This document shows positions 14,495 through 20,520 of a DNA stretch of 24,703 bases, one piece after another. The notes beneath the pieces are model-generated. The model was not told the origin of the DNA and did not search any database. It saw nothing but the letters and a program-made list of their open reading frames with translations. The position numbers and the translations under genes were made by a program. This DNA comes from a virus, in the IMG/VR virus record IMGVR_UViG_3300034790_000060, positions 1-24,703 of that record; one strand, given 5' to 3'. The stretch's first letter is position 1. Each line of letters opens with the position of its first letter.

Positions 14495-14689
14495 ATGCAA
14501 GAACAAACTCAAGTCACAGTTGAAGAAGATGATATTGAAATTGCCCCTCTTAAGAAAGATATGTCTGCTTCTACTCGAAGAGCTGCTAGTGCAACCGCAA
14601 GGGCTTCGCGCCGAGCGATCAAGCAAGTACGTGAAAGTAAAATTCTACGTGCTTGGGCAAAAGCTCGAAAAGCTCGGAAATCAAAATAA
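14495..14689 (+). CDS. Small charge-segregated basic protein inside the bilin cassette
   Basis: The 64-aa product has an acidic first third (VTVEEDDIEIAP) and a strongly basic, alanine-rich remainder (STRRAASATARASRRAIKQ, then LRAWAKARKARKSK), much like a histone-type tail. DNA or RNA binding is the obvious guess, but there is no recognised family. I chose the ATG at 14495, preceded by AAAGGAT, because an upstream TTG at 14435 is the -35 hexamer of the promoter. The stop TAA overlaps the ATG of the bilin reductase by one base, so the two are translationally coupled. Confidence 0.6.
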   Translation: MQEQTQVTVEEDDIEIAPLKKDMSASTRRAASATARASRRAIKQVRESKILRAWAKARKARKSK

Positions 14690-15369
14690 TGCAGTTATGG
14701 GATAGACTTAATGAGTACGCAGATCAATTGCGTACTCGCTTTGATGATAACTTTAATCGCTACGACAATAGCAGTTATACCAAAGATCTACAGTTTGAAG
14801 GTTGGAATGATATTTTTTGGGATTCAGATGAAATCTACAAGTGTCATTTAAAGATTATTAATCCAGCAGATGGCAAAGGTCTATGGTTGATGCACGTAAA
14901 TATATTTCCAGAAGCTGGTATTGAATTGCCTATTCTTGGATTTGATATTGTTGCTGGTCCTAAGAAGATTACTGGTTCGTTTATGGATTATAGCCCATTG
15001 CACGGTTATGACCATCCTTTCAACAAACATATGAAAGAACAAGTAACAAGTCTAGAATGGGTTAAGCCACGCGAACTTCCACCTTGGGCTGCAGAAATAT
15101 TTTCAGAAGATATGATAGCAGTTGGTAATATTAATTCTGAAGAAGAGTTAAATCAGTTTATTAGTGTTACATCAGGATTAGTAGATTATTACCTAGACAA
15201 CTTAGAAACTAACGCATACGTATCAAATCGTGATACATTGCCAATGTTAAATAAGTATTGTGAAAATCAAAAAATGAATCCACACTTGCATAGATCTATT
15301 CTTGCTATGGGTATTTCAGAAGAAGATAAAGAGCGTTATGTAAATAATGTGCTGTTTGAAGAAAAATAA
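14689..15369 (+). CDS. pcyX: Ferredoxin-dependent bilin reductase, PcyA/PcyX clade
   Basis: Ferredoxin-dependent bilin reductases reduce biliverdin IXalpha to phycobilins. This 226-aa protein aligns well with cyanobacterial PcyA (about 248 aa). GKGLWLMHVNIFPEAGIELP (63-82) corresponds to PcyA [20 protein letters not shown], so H69 equals PcyA H88. GFDIVAGP puts D86 at PcyA D105. ELPPWAAEIFSED matches ELPPWGEIFSEY, and YVNNVLFEE matches YMSQVLFDV at the end. PcyA E76, needed for the extra vinyl reduction that makes phycocyanobilin, is K55 here (CHLK for HLE). This points to PcyX, the phage enzyme known from metagenomic contigs that makes phycoerythrobilin. The start ATG overlaps the upstream stop; an in-frame TTG at 14653 is less likely. 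Electrons must come from a ferredoxin encoded elsewhere. Confidence 0.9.
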   Translation: MQLWDRLNEYADQLRTRFDDNFNRYDNSSYTKDLQFEGWNDIFWDSDEIYKCHLKIINPADGKGLWLMHVNIFPEAGIELPILGFDIVAGPKKITGSFMDYSPLHGYDHPFNKHMKEQVTSLEWVKPRELPPWAAEIFSEDMIAVGNINSEEELNQFISVTSGLVDYYLDNLETNAYVSNRDTLPMLNKYCENQKMNPHLHRSILAMGISEEDKERYVNNVLFEEK

Positions 15370-15548
15370 TGGATCATGCAAAAAAACAGTTGACAGTTAG
15401 TGGATGTTGTGATAATATAGTTATATCGAGTGGTACAAAGCAAATTAGATTTGGAATCCACTTATTTGACGTAACCGTTGTCTACTGTATCAATTGTGGT
15501 TCTGTAAAGGCAACATCTAATATACGGGAGAAAGAGTATGACAGGTAA
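15369..15548 (+). CDS. 59-aa Cys-rich (zinc-ribbon-like) protein coupled to the bilin reductase
   Basis: The frame starts in TAATG at the reductase stop and encodes 59 residues. It has a CC pair (SGCCDN, residues 13-14) and a CxxC in VVYCINCGSVKA near 40-43, the arrangement of a small zinc ribbon. There is no match to a 2Fe-2S or 4Fe-4S ferredoxin pattern, which would need more spaced cysteines. An early promoter lies inside its first third, and its last 11 nt overlap the next gene. The overlap with the reductase suggests joint translation. No function can be given. Confidence 0.5.
   Translation: MDHAKKQLTVSGCCDNIVISSGTKQIRFGIHLFDVTVVYCINCGSVKATSNIREKEYDR
15390..15418 (+). promoter_or_regulatory. 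Sigma70-type early promoter for the 33-59 unit
   Basis: TTGACA (15390-15395) and TAATAT (15413-15418) are separated by 17 bp. It lies within the 59-aa Cys-rich frame, so transcripts would start around 15425 and carry the 66-aa gene, 33 and 59. Confidence 0.75.
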
Positions 15549-15738
15549 TACTATTATGACAGAAAAGTCAGGACAGTCTCTGAAAGTTGATTATTTCGCA
15601 ACTGAATCTGGCGCAGGAATTCGATGTTTCATCAATGGTGATTTCCTTAAAGAAGAAGTCTATGAGGGCAAGAACATCCATTTTGCTCAAAGCGCTGCTG
15701 AAAATTGGGTAGCAGGAATTAAAACTTTAAATGGATAA
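15538..15738 (+). CDS. 66-aa hypothetical protein upstream of gene 33
   Basis: The product has an amphipathic beta-rich middle (LKVDYFATESGAGIRCFING, then FLKEEVYEG) and a C-terminal helix (HFAQSAAENWVAGI). I do not recognise the family. GGGAG about 8 nt upstream supports the ATG at 15538; a second ATG at 15556 is possible. The start lies inside the upstream Cys-rich gene and the end overlaps the gene 33 start by 8 nt. Confidence 0.6.
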   Translation: MTGNTIMTEKSGQSLKVDYFATESGAGIRCFINGDFLKEEVYEGKNIHFAQSAAENWVAGIKTLNG

Positions 15739-15982
15739 CGAAATAAAAATGATAACTCCAAGAACACCAGAAAGGGTACACCACGATATTCAGAACATGT
15801 TAGCTGCTGGTGTCAATTACATAGATGCTCTTGTAGAGTATGCCGAAATTAACGGACTTGAAATTGAAACAGTTGCTGATATTGTAAAGAAGTCGTCTAT
15901 TTTAAAAGAAAAAGTACGTTCTGAAGCAGTTGCAATGAAAATGGTGATCAAAGATGATAAAGACATCACAGAGTTATGCTAA
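15731..15982 (+). CDS. 33: Late promoter co-activator gp33 (short form)
   Basis: gp33 links RNA polymerase to the sliding clamp and, with gp55, allows clamp-activated late transcription. The 83-aa product (T4: 112 aa) aligns with T4 gp33 in its central and C-terminal part: NYIDALVEYAEINGLEIETV parallels the T4 stretch with YLEATTAFLEENSIPE, and ILKEKVRSEAVAMKMV parallels IIEKIQSEAIDENLL. The extreme C-terminus DKDITELC is in the place of the T4 clamp-binding TLDFLL and lacks its aromatic residue. The next gene being 59 and then 32 repeats the T4 order 33-59-32, which strengthens the call. Start and stop overlap both neighbours. Confidence 0.75.
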   Translation: MDNEIKMITPRTPERVHHDIQNMLAAGVNYIDALVEYAEINGLEIETVADIVKKSSILKEKVRSEAVAMKMVIKDDKDITELC

Positions 15983-16556
15983 CGAGGAATCTTTTCAGTG
16001 GTACGTAAAGTATCTTGCAATGAAAAGGCATTTCACGTCTGATAGTTATGACTATATAAAGTATCATGGAAAAATAAAAGCGTCGTTTGACAAGTTTAGA
16101 ACTCGCAATGACGCTTATTTCTTTGAAAAGCTTGCACGTAAAGATAATCCAGAAAAGCTTATGCTTGCTAATATGGTTGTTAAGCCTAACGCATGGATTC
16201 GTGAGATTATTGAACAAGAAGGCGAAGACCGTTATATTGAATGGCAGCGTAAACAAGATACTTTGTCTCGCATATTCAAAACCGATATAGCTAATCTTGA
16301 TGATAATTTTCAAGCCAACTTTACTTCTGTGAATGGACAACATCCATATATTATGACTATGTACATGCAACGAAAAATTAGTCTTGAAACGTTTGCTATT
16401 ATTTCACACATTGCTAATATATTTCCCTATTGGGATGAAAAAGTAGTTGACAAAATCGTAGCACATGATATAATAAGATTAATAAAGAAGTACAGACCTT
16501 TTTTACAAATTGAAGATAAAAAGTTTAAGGACTTAGTCCGAGATCGTTTTTTCTGA
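15954..16556 (+). CDS. 59: Helicase loader gp59
   Basis: gp59 binds gp32-coated forks and recombination intermediates and loads helicase gp41. The 200-aa protein (T4: 217 aa) shares the T4 pattern: YDYIKYHGKIKASFDKFRTR near residue 32-51 corresponds to YDVIKYNWCMRVSDAAYQKR, YFFEKLARK to YFFQKLSEK, and KISLETFAIISHIANI to NIISFETFILLDSFLNI. The protein is helical and basic at the end. The start at 15954 lies 29 nt inside gene 33. An internal TTGACA/TATAAT promoter and, at the stop, a late promoter serve gene 32. Gene order with 33 and 32 is as in T4. Confidence 0.87.
   Translation: MIKTSQSYANEESFQWYVKYLAMKRHFTSDSYDYIKYHGKIKASFDKFRTRNDAYFFEKLARKDNPEKLMLANMVVKPNAWIREIIEQEGEDRYIEWQRKQDTLSRIFKTDIANLDDNFQANFTSVNGQHPYIMTMYMQRKISLETFAIISHIANIFPYWDEKVVDKIVAHDIIRLIKKYRPFLQIEDKKFKDLVRDRFF
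16447..16474 (+). promoter_or_regulatory. Internal sigma70-type promoter inside gene 59, likely for gene 32
   Basis: TTGACA (16447-16452) and TATAAT (16469-16474), both perfect, are separated by 16 bp within the coding sequence for VVDKIVAHDII. It points at gene 32, 167 nt downstream. T4 gene 32 also has promoters upstream within neighbouring genes. Confidence 0.6.
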
Positions 16557-16564
16557 TATAAATA
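16557..16564 (+). promoter_or_regulatory. T4-type late promoter for gene 32
   Basis: TATAAATA begins at the base right after the gene 59 stop codon. It is the exact late consensus, giving a leader of about 70 nt before the gene 32 ATG. Confidence 0.75.
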
Positions 16565-16568
16565 GATG

Positions 16569-16584
16569 GTAGATTAAATTCTAC
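16569..16584 (+). promoter_or_regulatory. Hairpin at the 5' end of the gene 32 leader
   Basis: GTAGA and TCTAC pair around the 6-nt loop TTAAAT. It is about 56 to 72 nt before the ATG and followed by an unstructured A-rich leader. T4 gene 32 is autoregulated by gp32 binding that nucleates at a 5' leader pseudoknot at a similar distance; I found no pseudoknot partner for the loop here. Confidence 0.4.
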
Positions 16585-16640
16585 AACATACATCGCAAAT
16601 ATAACCAATGCTATATACAGCTAAATTAAGGAATTAAAAT

Positions 16641-17561
16641 ATGTCATTTGACGCACTCAAAAAGAACCGTTCAGCTTCTCTAACTAAACTGAACTCTCAG
16701 CTCGAAAAAATCTCATCTAAGAGCTACGCAGATCCCAACGAAGGTAAAATGTGGAAACCTACTCGCGATAAAGCTGGTAATGGTTTTGCTATCATTCGTT
16801 TCTTGCCCGCAGCAGCTGGTGAAGAAATGCCGTTCGTACGTGTATGGGATCACGGTTTCCAAGGTCCAACAGGTCTATGGTACATCGAAAACTCACTTAC
16901 TACTATTAACCAAGATGATCCAGTTTCCGAATTCAACGGCAAATTGTGGAATTCTGGTGTTGATGATGATAAGGCACTTGCACGCAAGCAAAAGCGTCGC
17001 CTTAAGTACTTCGCAAACGTTCTTGTTGTTAAAGATCCAGCTAACCCAGATAATGATGGCAAAATCTTCATGTATCAGTTTGGTAAGAAAATCTTTGATA
17101 AATTGAACGATCTTATGAATCCTCAGTTTGAAGATGAAACACCGGTTAACCCATTCGATCTATGGGAAGGTGCTAACTTCCGTCTTAAGATCCGTAAGTT
17201 TGAAGGTTATCCAAACTACGACAAATCAGAATTCGATTCTCCTTCACCGGTTTCTGATGATGATGCAGAACTAGAACGTATCTACAATGCAGAACACTCT
17301 CTACAGGAACTGATTGATCCTGCAAACTTTAAGTCTTACAGCGAATTGAAAACTAAATTGTTCCGTGTACTTGCACTTGACGAAGAAGCTTCAGTTCCTG
17401 CTAAAGCAGAAGATGATGAGTTTGATCTATCAAGCATGGGTAATCAATCAGCAGCAGCTCCAACACCTAGTGCTCCAGAAGCATCGCCAGAAGCATCAAC
17501 ATCCATGTCTATGGACGACGATGATGATCTATCGATCTTCAAGGAACTAGCGAATGGCTAA
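16641..17561 (+). CDS. 32: Single-stranded DNA-binding protein gp32, without zinc ligands
   Basis: gp32 coats single-stranded DNA in replication, recombination and repair. The 306-aa protein (T4: 301 aa) has the N-terminal cooperativity element (KKNRSASLTKL, the LAST-type basic/Ser-Thr motif), the core OB-fold with YFANVLVVKDPANPDNDGK near 129-147 (T4 YWANILVVKDPAAPENEGK), FGKKIFDKL and LWEGANFRLK, and an acidic C-terminal tail (MDDDDDLSIF) for partner proteins. The zinc-binding loop of T4 (one His, three Cys) is replaced: the place of the T4 SCPVC stretch reads SLTTINQDDPVSE and the whole protein has no cysteine. It has an AAGGAAT ribosome-binding site, and promoters of two classes precede it. 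The stop overlaps the next gene. Confidence 0.95.
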   Translation: MSFDALKKNRSASLTKLNSQLEKISSKSYADPNEGKMWKPTRDKAGNGFAIIRFLPAAAGEEMPFVRVWDHGFQGPTGLWYIENSLTTINQDDPVSEFNGKLWNSGVDDDKALARKQKRRLKYFANVLVVKDPANPDNDGKIFMYQFGKKIFDKLNDLMNPQFEDETPVNPFDLWEGANFRLKIRKFEGYPNYDKSEFDSPSPVSDDDAELERIYNAEHSLQELIDPANFKSYSELKTKLFRVLALDEEASVPAKAEDDEFDLSSMGNQSAAAPTPSAPEASPEASTSMSMDDDDDLSIFKELANG

Positions 17562-17880
17562 TAAAACCTATGAAGAGGTTTTAGATTTCGACTTCGGCTT
17601 CAGCTTTATTGATGAAGAACTTCAAGCAAAAAGTGCTGAAGCCGAAGAAACTATTCAGAACATCAGCAGTGAAAAGCAAACTTTAGAAGATCAATTAGTT
17701 GATGCTAAAGTTACTGCTGAGGATTTTGAATATCGATTAGAACTTCTATATAAATCGGTATCGCCATTCTTGGATAACCTTTGTAAAAATTCAGACAAGT
17801 CAACAATTTATTGGCCTGATCGAGTTGCAAAAATCCAAGCTTATAAATCAAAGCTGCTTACTATTGTGGAAGGAAAGTAA
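17554..17880 (+). CDS. Coiled-coil protein between 32 and uvsX
   Basis: The 108-aa product starts with an aromatic/acidic patch (DFDFGFSFIDEEL), then a coiled coil of about 40 residues (KSAEAEETIQNISSEKQTLE), and ends with a conserved-looking WPDRVAKIQAYKSKL segment. I have seen this arrangement after gene 32 in other marine T4-like phages but know no function. The start overlaps the gene 32 stop by 8 nt and the uvsX ATG follows 3 nt after its stop. It may bind gp32 or UvsX, which is inference from position. Confidence 0.65.
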   Translation: MANKTYEEVLDFDFGFSFIDEELQAKSAEAEETIQNISSEKQTLEDQLVDAKVTAEDFEYRLELLYKSVSPFLDNLCKNSDKSTIYWPDRVAKIQAYKSKLLTIVEGK

Positions 17881-17883
17881 ACT

Positions 17884-18954
17884 ATGAGTCTATTAGACAA
17901 ACTCGTGAAAAACAGTACCATTAAGATGTCGGCTCCTTTATTGGAATCGAAAGTTTATGGTAAGAAAGATATGGCACCAACAAATGTGCCAATGATTAAC
18001 GTTGCGCTATCAGGTCGAATCGATGGTGGTGTTTCTCCTGGGCTGCTTGTCTTGGCAGGTCCTTCTAAGCACTTTAAATCAGCATTTGCTTTGTTGATGG
18101 CAGGCGCTTATATGCAACGTAATAAAGACGCAGTACTTTTGTTTTATGATGCGGAATTTGGTACGCCACAAGCTTACTTTGAATCATTCGGTATTGACAT
18201 GGATCGCGTAGTCCATACACCAATTACCAATGTTGAAGAACTTAAGTTTGACATCGCGCACCAACTAGACCAAATTACCAAAGGTGAAAAGGTAATTATT
18301 GTCATTGATTCAATTGGTAACCTTGCTTCTAAGAAAGAAGTTGCTGACGCGCTTGACGGCAAATCAGTAGCAGATATGTCTAGAGCTAAGGCCCTTAAAT
18401 CTCTTTTCCGTATTGTAACGCCCCACCTTAACCTTAAAGATATTCCATTGATTGCGGTTAACCATACCTACCAAGAGATTGGATTGTTTCCTAAGGCTGT
18501 TGTTTCTGGTGGTACAGGTATTTACTATTCTGCTGATGCTATTTGGATCATCGGTCGCCAACAAGATAAAGTTGGTACTGAAATTCAAGGCTATCACTTC
18601 ATCATTAACATTGAGAAATCTCGACATGTTAAAGAGAAGTCTAAGATTCCAGTCTCGGTATCTTGGGAAGGCGGTATCGTTAAGTGGTCTGGTTTGATGG
18701 ATATTGCTGAAAAAGGCGGTTATCTAAATAAACCTAAAGTTGGTTGGTATGAAGCAATTGATCCATCTACTGGTGAAGTTATTTCTGAGAAGCTAATGCG
18801 TGCTAAAGAAGTTAACGATAATAAAGAGTTTTGGACGATGATGTTTGAAAAGACTGACCTGTCTACCTATATTAAGAACGCATTTACTATCGGTGCTTCA
18901 GGCTCAATCATGCGCGAAGATGATCAACCTGATGTTGTTAACGCTAAAGATTAA
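17884..18954 (+). CDS. uvsX: RecA-like recombinase UvsX
   Basis: UvsX catalyses strand exchange for recombination-dependent replication, with UvsY and gp32. The 356-aa protein (T4: 391 aa) has the phage-type Walker A LAGPSKHFKSAFALLM (57-72; T4 GPSKSFKSN), LLFYDAEFGTP near 86-95, Walker B EKVIIVIDSIGNLAS (136-150), and FIINIEKSRHVKEKSKIPVS near 239-258, equal to T4 FIINVEKSRTVKEKSKF. The ATG at 17884 has GGAAAG upstream. The C-terminus ends acidic and shorter than in T4. The gene is followed by its own promoter for helicase 41. Confidence 0.95.
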   Translation: MSLLDKLVKNSTIKMSAPLLESKVYGKKDMAPTNVPMINVALSGRIDGGVSPGLLVLAGPSKHFKSAFALLMAGAYMQRNKDAVLLFYDAEFGTPQAYFESFGIDMDRVVHTPITNVEELKFDIAHQLDQITKGEKVIIVIDSIGNLASKKEVADALDGKSVADMSRAKALKSLFRIVTPHLNLKDIPLIAVNHTYQEIGLFPKAVVSGGTGIYYSADAIWIIGRQQDKVGTEIQGYHFIINIEKSRHVKEKSKIPVSVSWEGGIVKWSGLMDIAEKGGYLNKPKVGWYEAIDPSTGEVISEKLMRAKEVNDNKEFWTMMFEKTDLSTYIKNAFTIGASGSIMREDDQPDVVNAKD

Positions 18955-18961
18955 ATAACTG

Positions 18962-18990
18962 TTGACATTCTATATGATGTATATTATTAT
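18962..18990 (+). promoter_or_regulatory. Sigma70-type early promoter for helicase gene 41
   Basis: TTGACA (18962-18967) and TATTAT (18985-18990) are separated by 17 bp, with the shared AAATAACTG block upstream. The gene 41 ATG is 75 nt downstream, leaving room for a structured leader. Confidence 0.82.
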
Positions 18991-19008
18991 AGTAAATAAT
19001 ACTTGAAT

Positions 19009-19041
19009 GTGCTGGCGGCTAATTGTATTGGTCGCCAGTAC
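19009..19041 (+). promoter_or_regulatory. Stable leader hairpin before gene 41
   Basis: GTGCTGGCG (19009-19017) pairs with CGCCAGTAC (19033-19041) with a single G-T pair, and two further inner pairs are possible, leaving a loop of about 11-15 nt. No T-run follows, so it is not a terminator. It ends 24 nt before the ATG and would sit near the 5' end of the transcript. Confidence 0.55.
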
Positions 19042-19065
19042 TCAACTTAATAATCGGAAAACGCA

Positions 19066-20478
19066 ATGATTGAAAACACCGTTCTATCAAATCTAATATT
19101 TAATGAATCATACTATCGCAAAGTATATCCTTATATCAAGGACGAGTACTTTGATGATAGTAGTCTTAAAAAGATCTTTGATACTTATTCAACTTACGTT
19201 GAAGAATATAAAGCTCCACCTTCTATTGAAGCTCTTAAAATCTCCCTCGATAAACGCAAAGACTTAAACGAATCTTCTTACCAAAGTATGATGCAAACCG
19301 TTGATGGTCTACACATAGACAATGAAACTAATTTTGATTGGCTTGTTAAAGAAACTGAAAAGTTTTGCCAAGATAAAGACTTGTTTAACTCTATTCGTAA
19401 AGCTATTCTTATTATGGATGGTGAGGAAAAAGATTTAGACAAAGGTGCTATCCCACAACTACTTTCAGACTCGCTAGGTATCAGCTTTGATACATCTGTA
19501 GGTCACGATTTTATTGAAGACTCTGACGCGCGTTATGAATTCTACCATCGTAAAGAAGAACGCATGCCGTTCGATATTGATCTTCTAAACAAAATCACTA
19601 AGGGTGGTTTGCCTCGTAAATCTTTAACTGTATTACTGGCTACAACCGGTGGCGGTAAATCTCTAGTTAAATGCCACGCAGCTGCTAGTTATCTAATGAC
19701 TGGTAAAAACTGTTTGTATATTACTATGGAAATGGCTGAAGAACGTGTTGCAGAACGTATCGATGCTAATATGATGGATGTTACTCTTGACGAATTAAAA
19801 ATGTTACCACGTGATGTTTATAAGAAACGCATGGATCGTATCAAATCAAAATGTACTGGTCAGTTAGTTATTAAGGAATACCCGACAGGTTCTGCTCACG
19901 TTGGTCACTTCCGCCATTTGCTTAATGAATTAAAAATGAAGAAGAACTTTACTCCTGATGTAATCTTTGTTGATTATCTAAACATTTGTGCATCACAACG
20001 TGTTAAAGGTGCTGCTGCGGCAAATAGTTATACTCTGGTAAAATCTATTGCTGAAGAAATCCGTGGTCTTGCTATGGAATACAACTGTGCTGTTGTTTCT
20101 TCATCTCAGTTTAACCGTGATGGCTATGGTAACTCTGATGTAGATCTTACAAACACTTCTGAATCTATGGGTATTACCCACACTGCCGATTGTATTATTG
20201 GTTTGGTTACAACTGAAGAACTTGATAATCTTGGTCAGCTAATGATGAAACAACTTAAAAACCGTTGGGGTGCATTGGATTATTATCGTCGGTTTGTTGT
20301 TGGTATTGATAGATCTAAAATGCAAATCTTTGATCTTGAAGAAGGCGCACAGCGTGGTATCGGAGGTACAAGTGCTGCTAATACTGCTTCGTTTGGTAGT
20401 TCAAATCAAGGCGGTGATAAGACAGCGTTTGGTGGCAGCAATAAAAAATCAATGTTTGCAGCTGGTGGTATTACGTAA
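19066..20478 (+). CDS. 41: Replicative DNA helicase gp41 (DnaB-like)
   Basis: gp41 is the hexameric 5'-3' helicase that unwinds the fork, is loaded by gp59 and carries the primase. The 470-aa protein (T4: 475 aa) has an N-terminal helical domain, a RecA-like core with KSLTVLLATTGGGKSLVK (Walker A near 192-199), ITMEMAEERVAERID, Walker B DVIFVDYLNICAS near 297-309, the SSSQFNRDGYG and LKNRWG elements with the arginine finger region, and a Gly/Ser/Asn-rich C-terminal tail. The ATG at 19066 follows AATCGGAAAA. It is transcribed from its own promoter with a leader hairpin. A late promoter and the putative packaged proteins follow. Confidence 0.95.
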   Translation: MIENTVLSNLIFNESYYRKVYPYIKDEYFDDSSLKKIFDTYSTYVEEYKAPPSIEALKISLDKRKDLNESSYQSMMQTVDGLHIDNETNFDWLVKETEKFCQDKDLFNSIRKAILIMDGEEKDLDKGAIPQLLSDSLGISFDTSVGHDFIEDSDARYEFYHRKEERMPFDIDLLNKITKGGLPRKSLTVLLATTGGGKSLVKCHAAASYLMTGKNCLYITMEMAEERVAERIDANMMDVTLDELKMLPRDVYKKRMDRIKSKCTGQLVIKEYPTGSAHVGHFRHLLNELKMKKNFTPDVIFVDYLNICASQRVKGAAAANSYTLVKSIAEEIRGLAMEYNCAVVSSSQFNRDGYGNSDVDLTNTSESMGITHTADCIIGLVTTEELDNLGQLMMKQLKNRWGALDYYRRFVVGIDRSKMQIFDLEEGAQRGIGGTSAANTASFGSSNQGGDKTAFGGSNKKSMFAAGGIT

Positions 20479-20482
20479 ATAG

Positions 20483-20490
20483 TATAAATA
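20483..20490 (+). promoter_or_regulatory. T4-type late promoter for the putative packaged proteins
   Basis: TATAAATA lies 5 nt after the gene 41 stop and 31 nt before the chosen ATG at 20521. It is an exact late element, and no sigma70 promoter is seen. Confidence 0.75.
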
Positions 20491-20520
20491 ACAGAAAGTA
20501 TAGTTAAGATGGTTAAACAC

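Noticed and set aside
14435-14497. Longer version of the basic protein starting at TTG 14435
   Set aside because: The TTG is the first half of a TTGACA -35 hexamer, so the codon would not be in the transcript from that promoter; ATG 14495 has a ribosome-binding site.
15369-15548. Cys-rich microprotein as the ferredoxin partner of the bilin reductase
   Set aside because: Four cysteines in CC and CxxC do not fit the 2Fe-2S plant-type or 4Fe-4S patterns; a zinc ribbon is more likely.
16565-16640. T4-style pseudoknot in the gene 32 leader
   Set aside because: The hairpin loop TTAAAT has no complementary downstream stretch before the start codon, so only the simple hairpin is supported.
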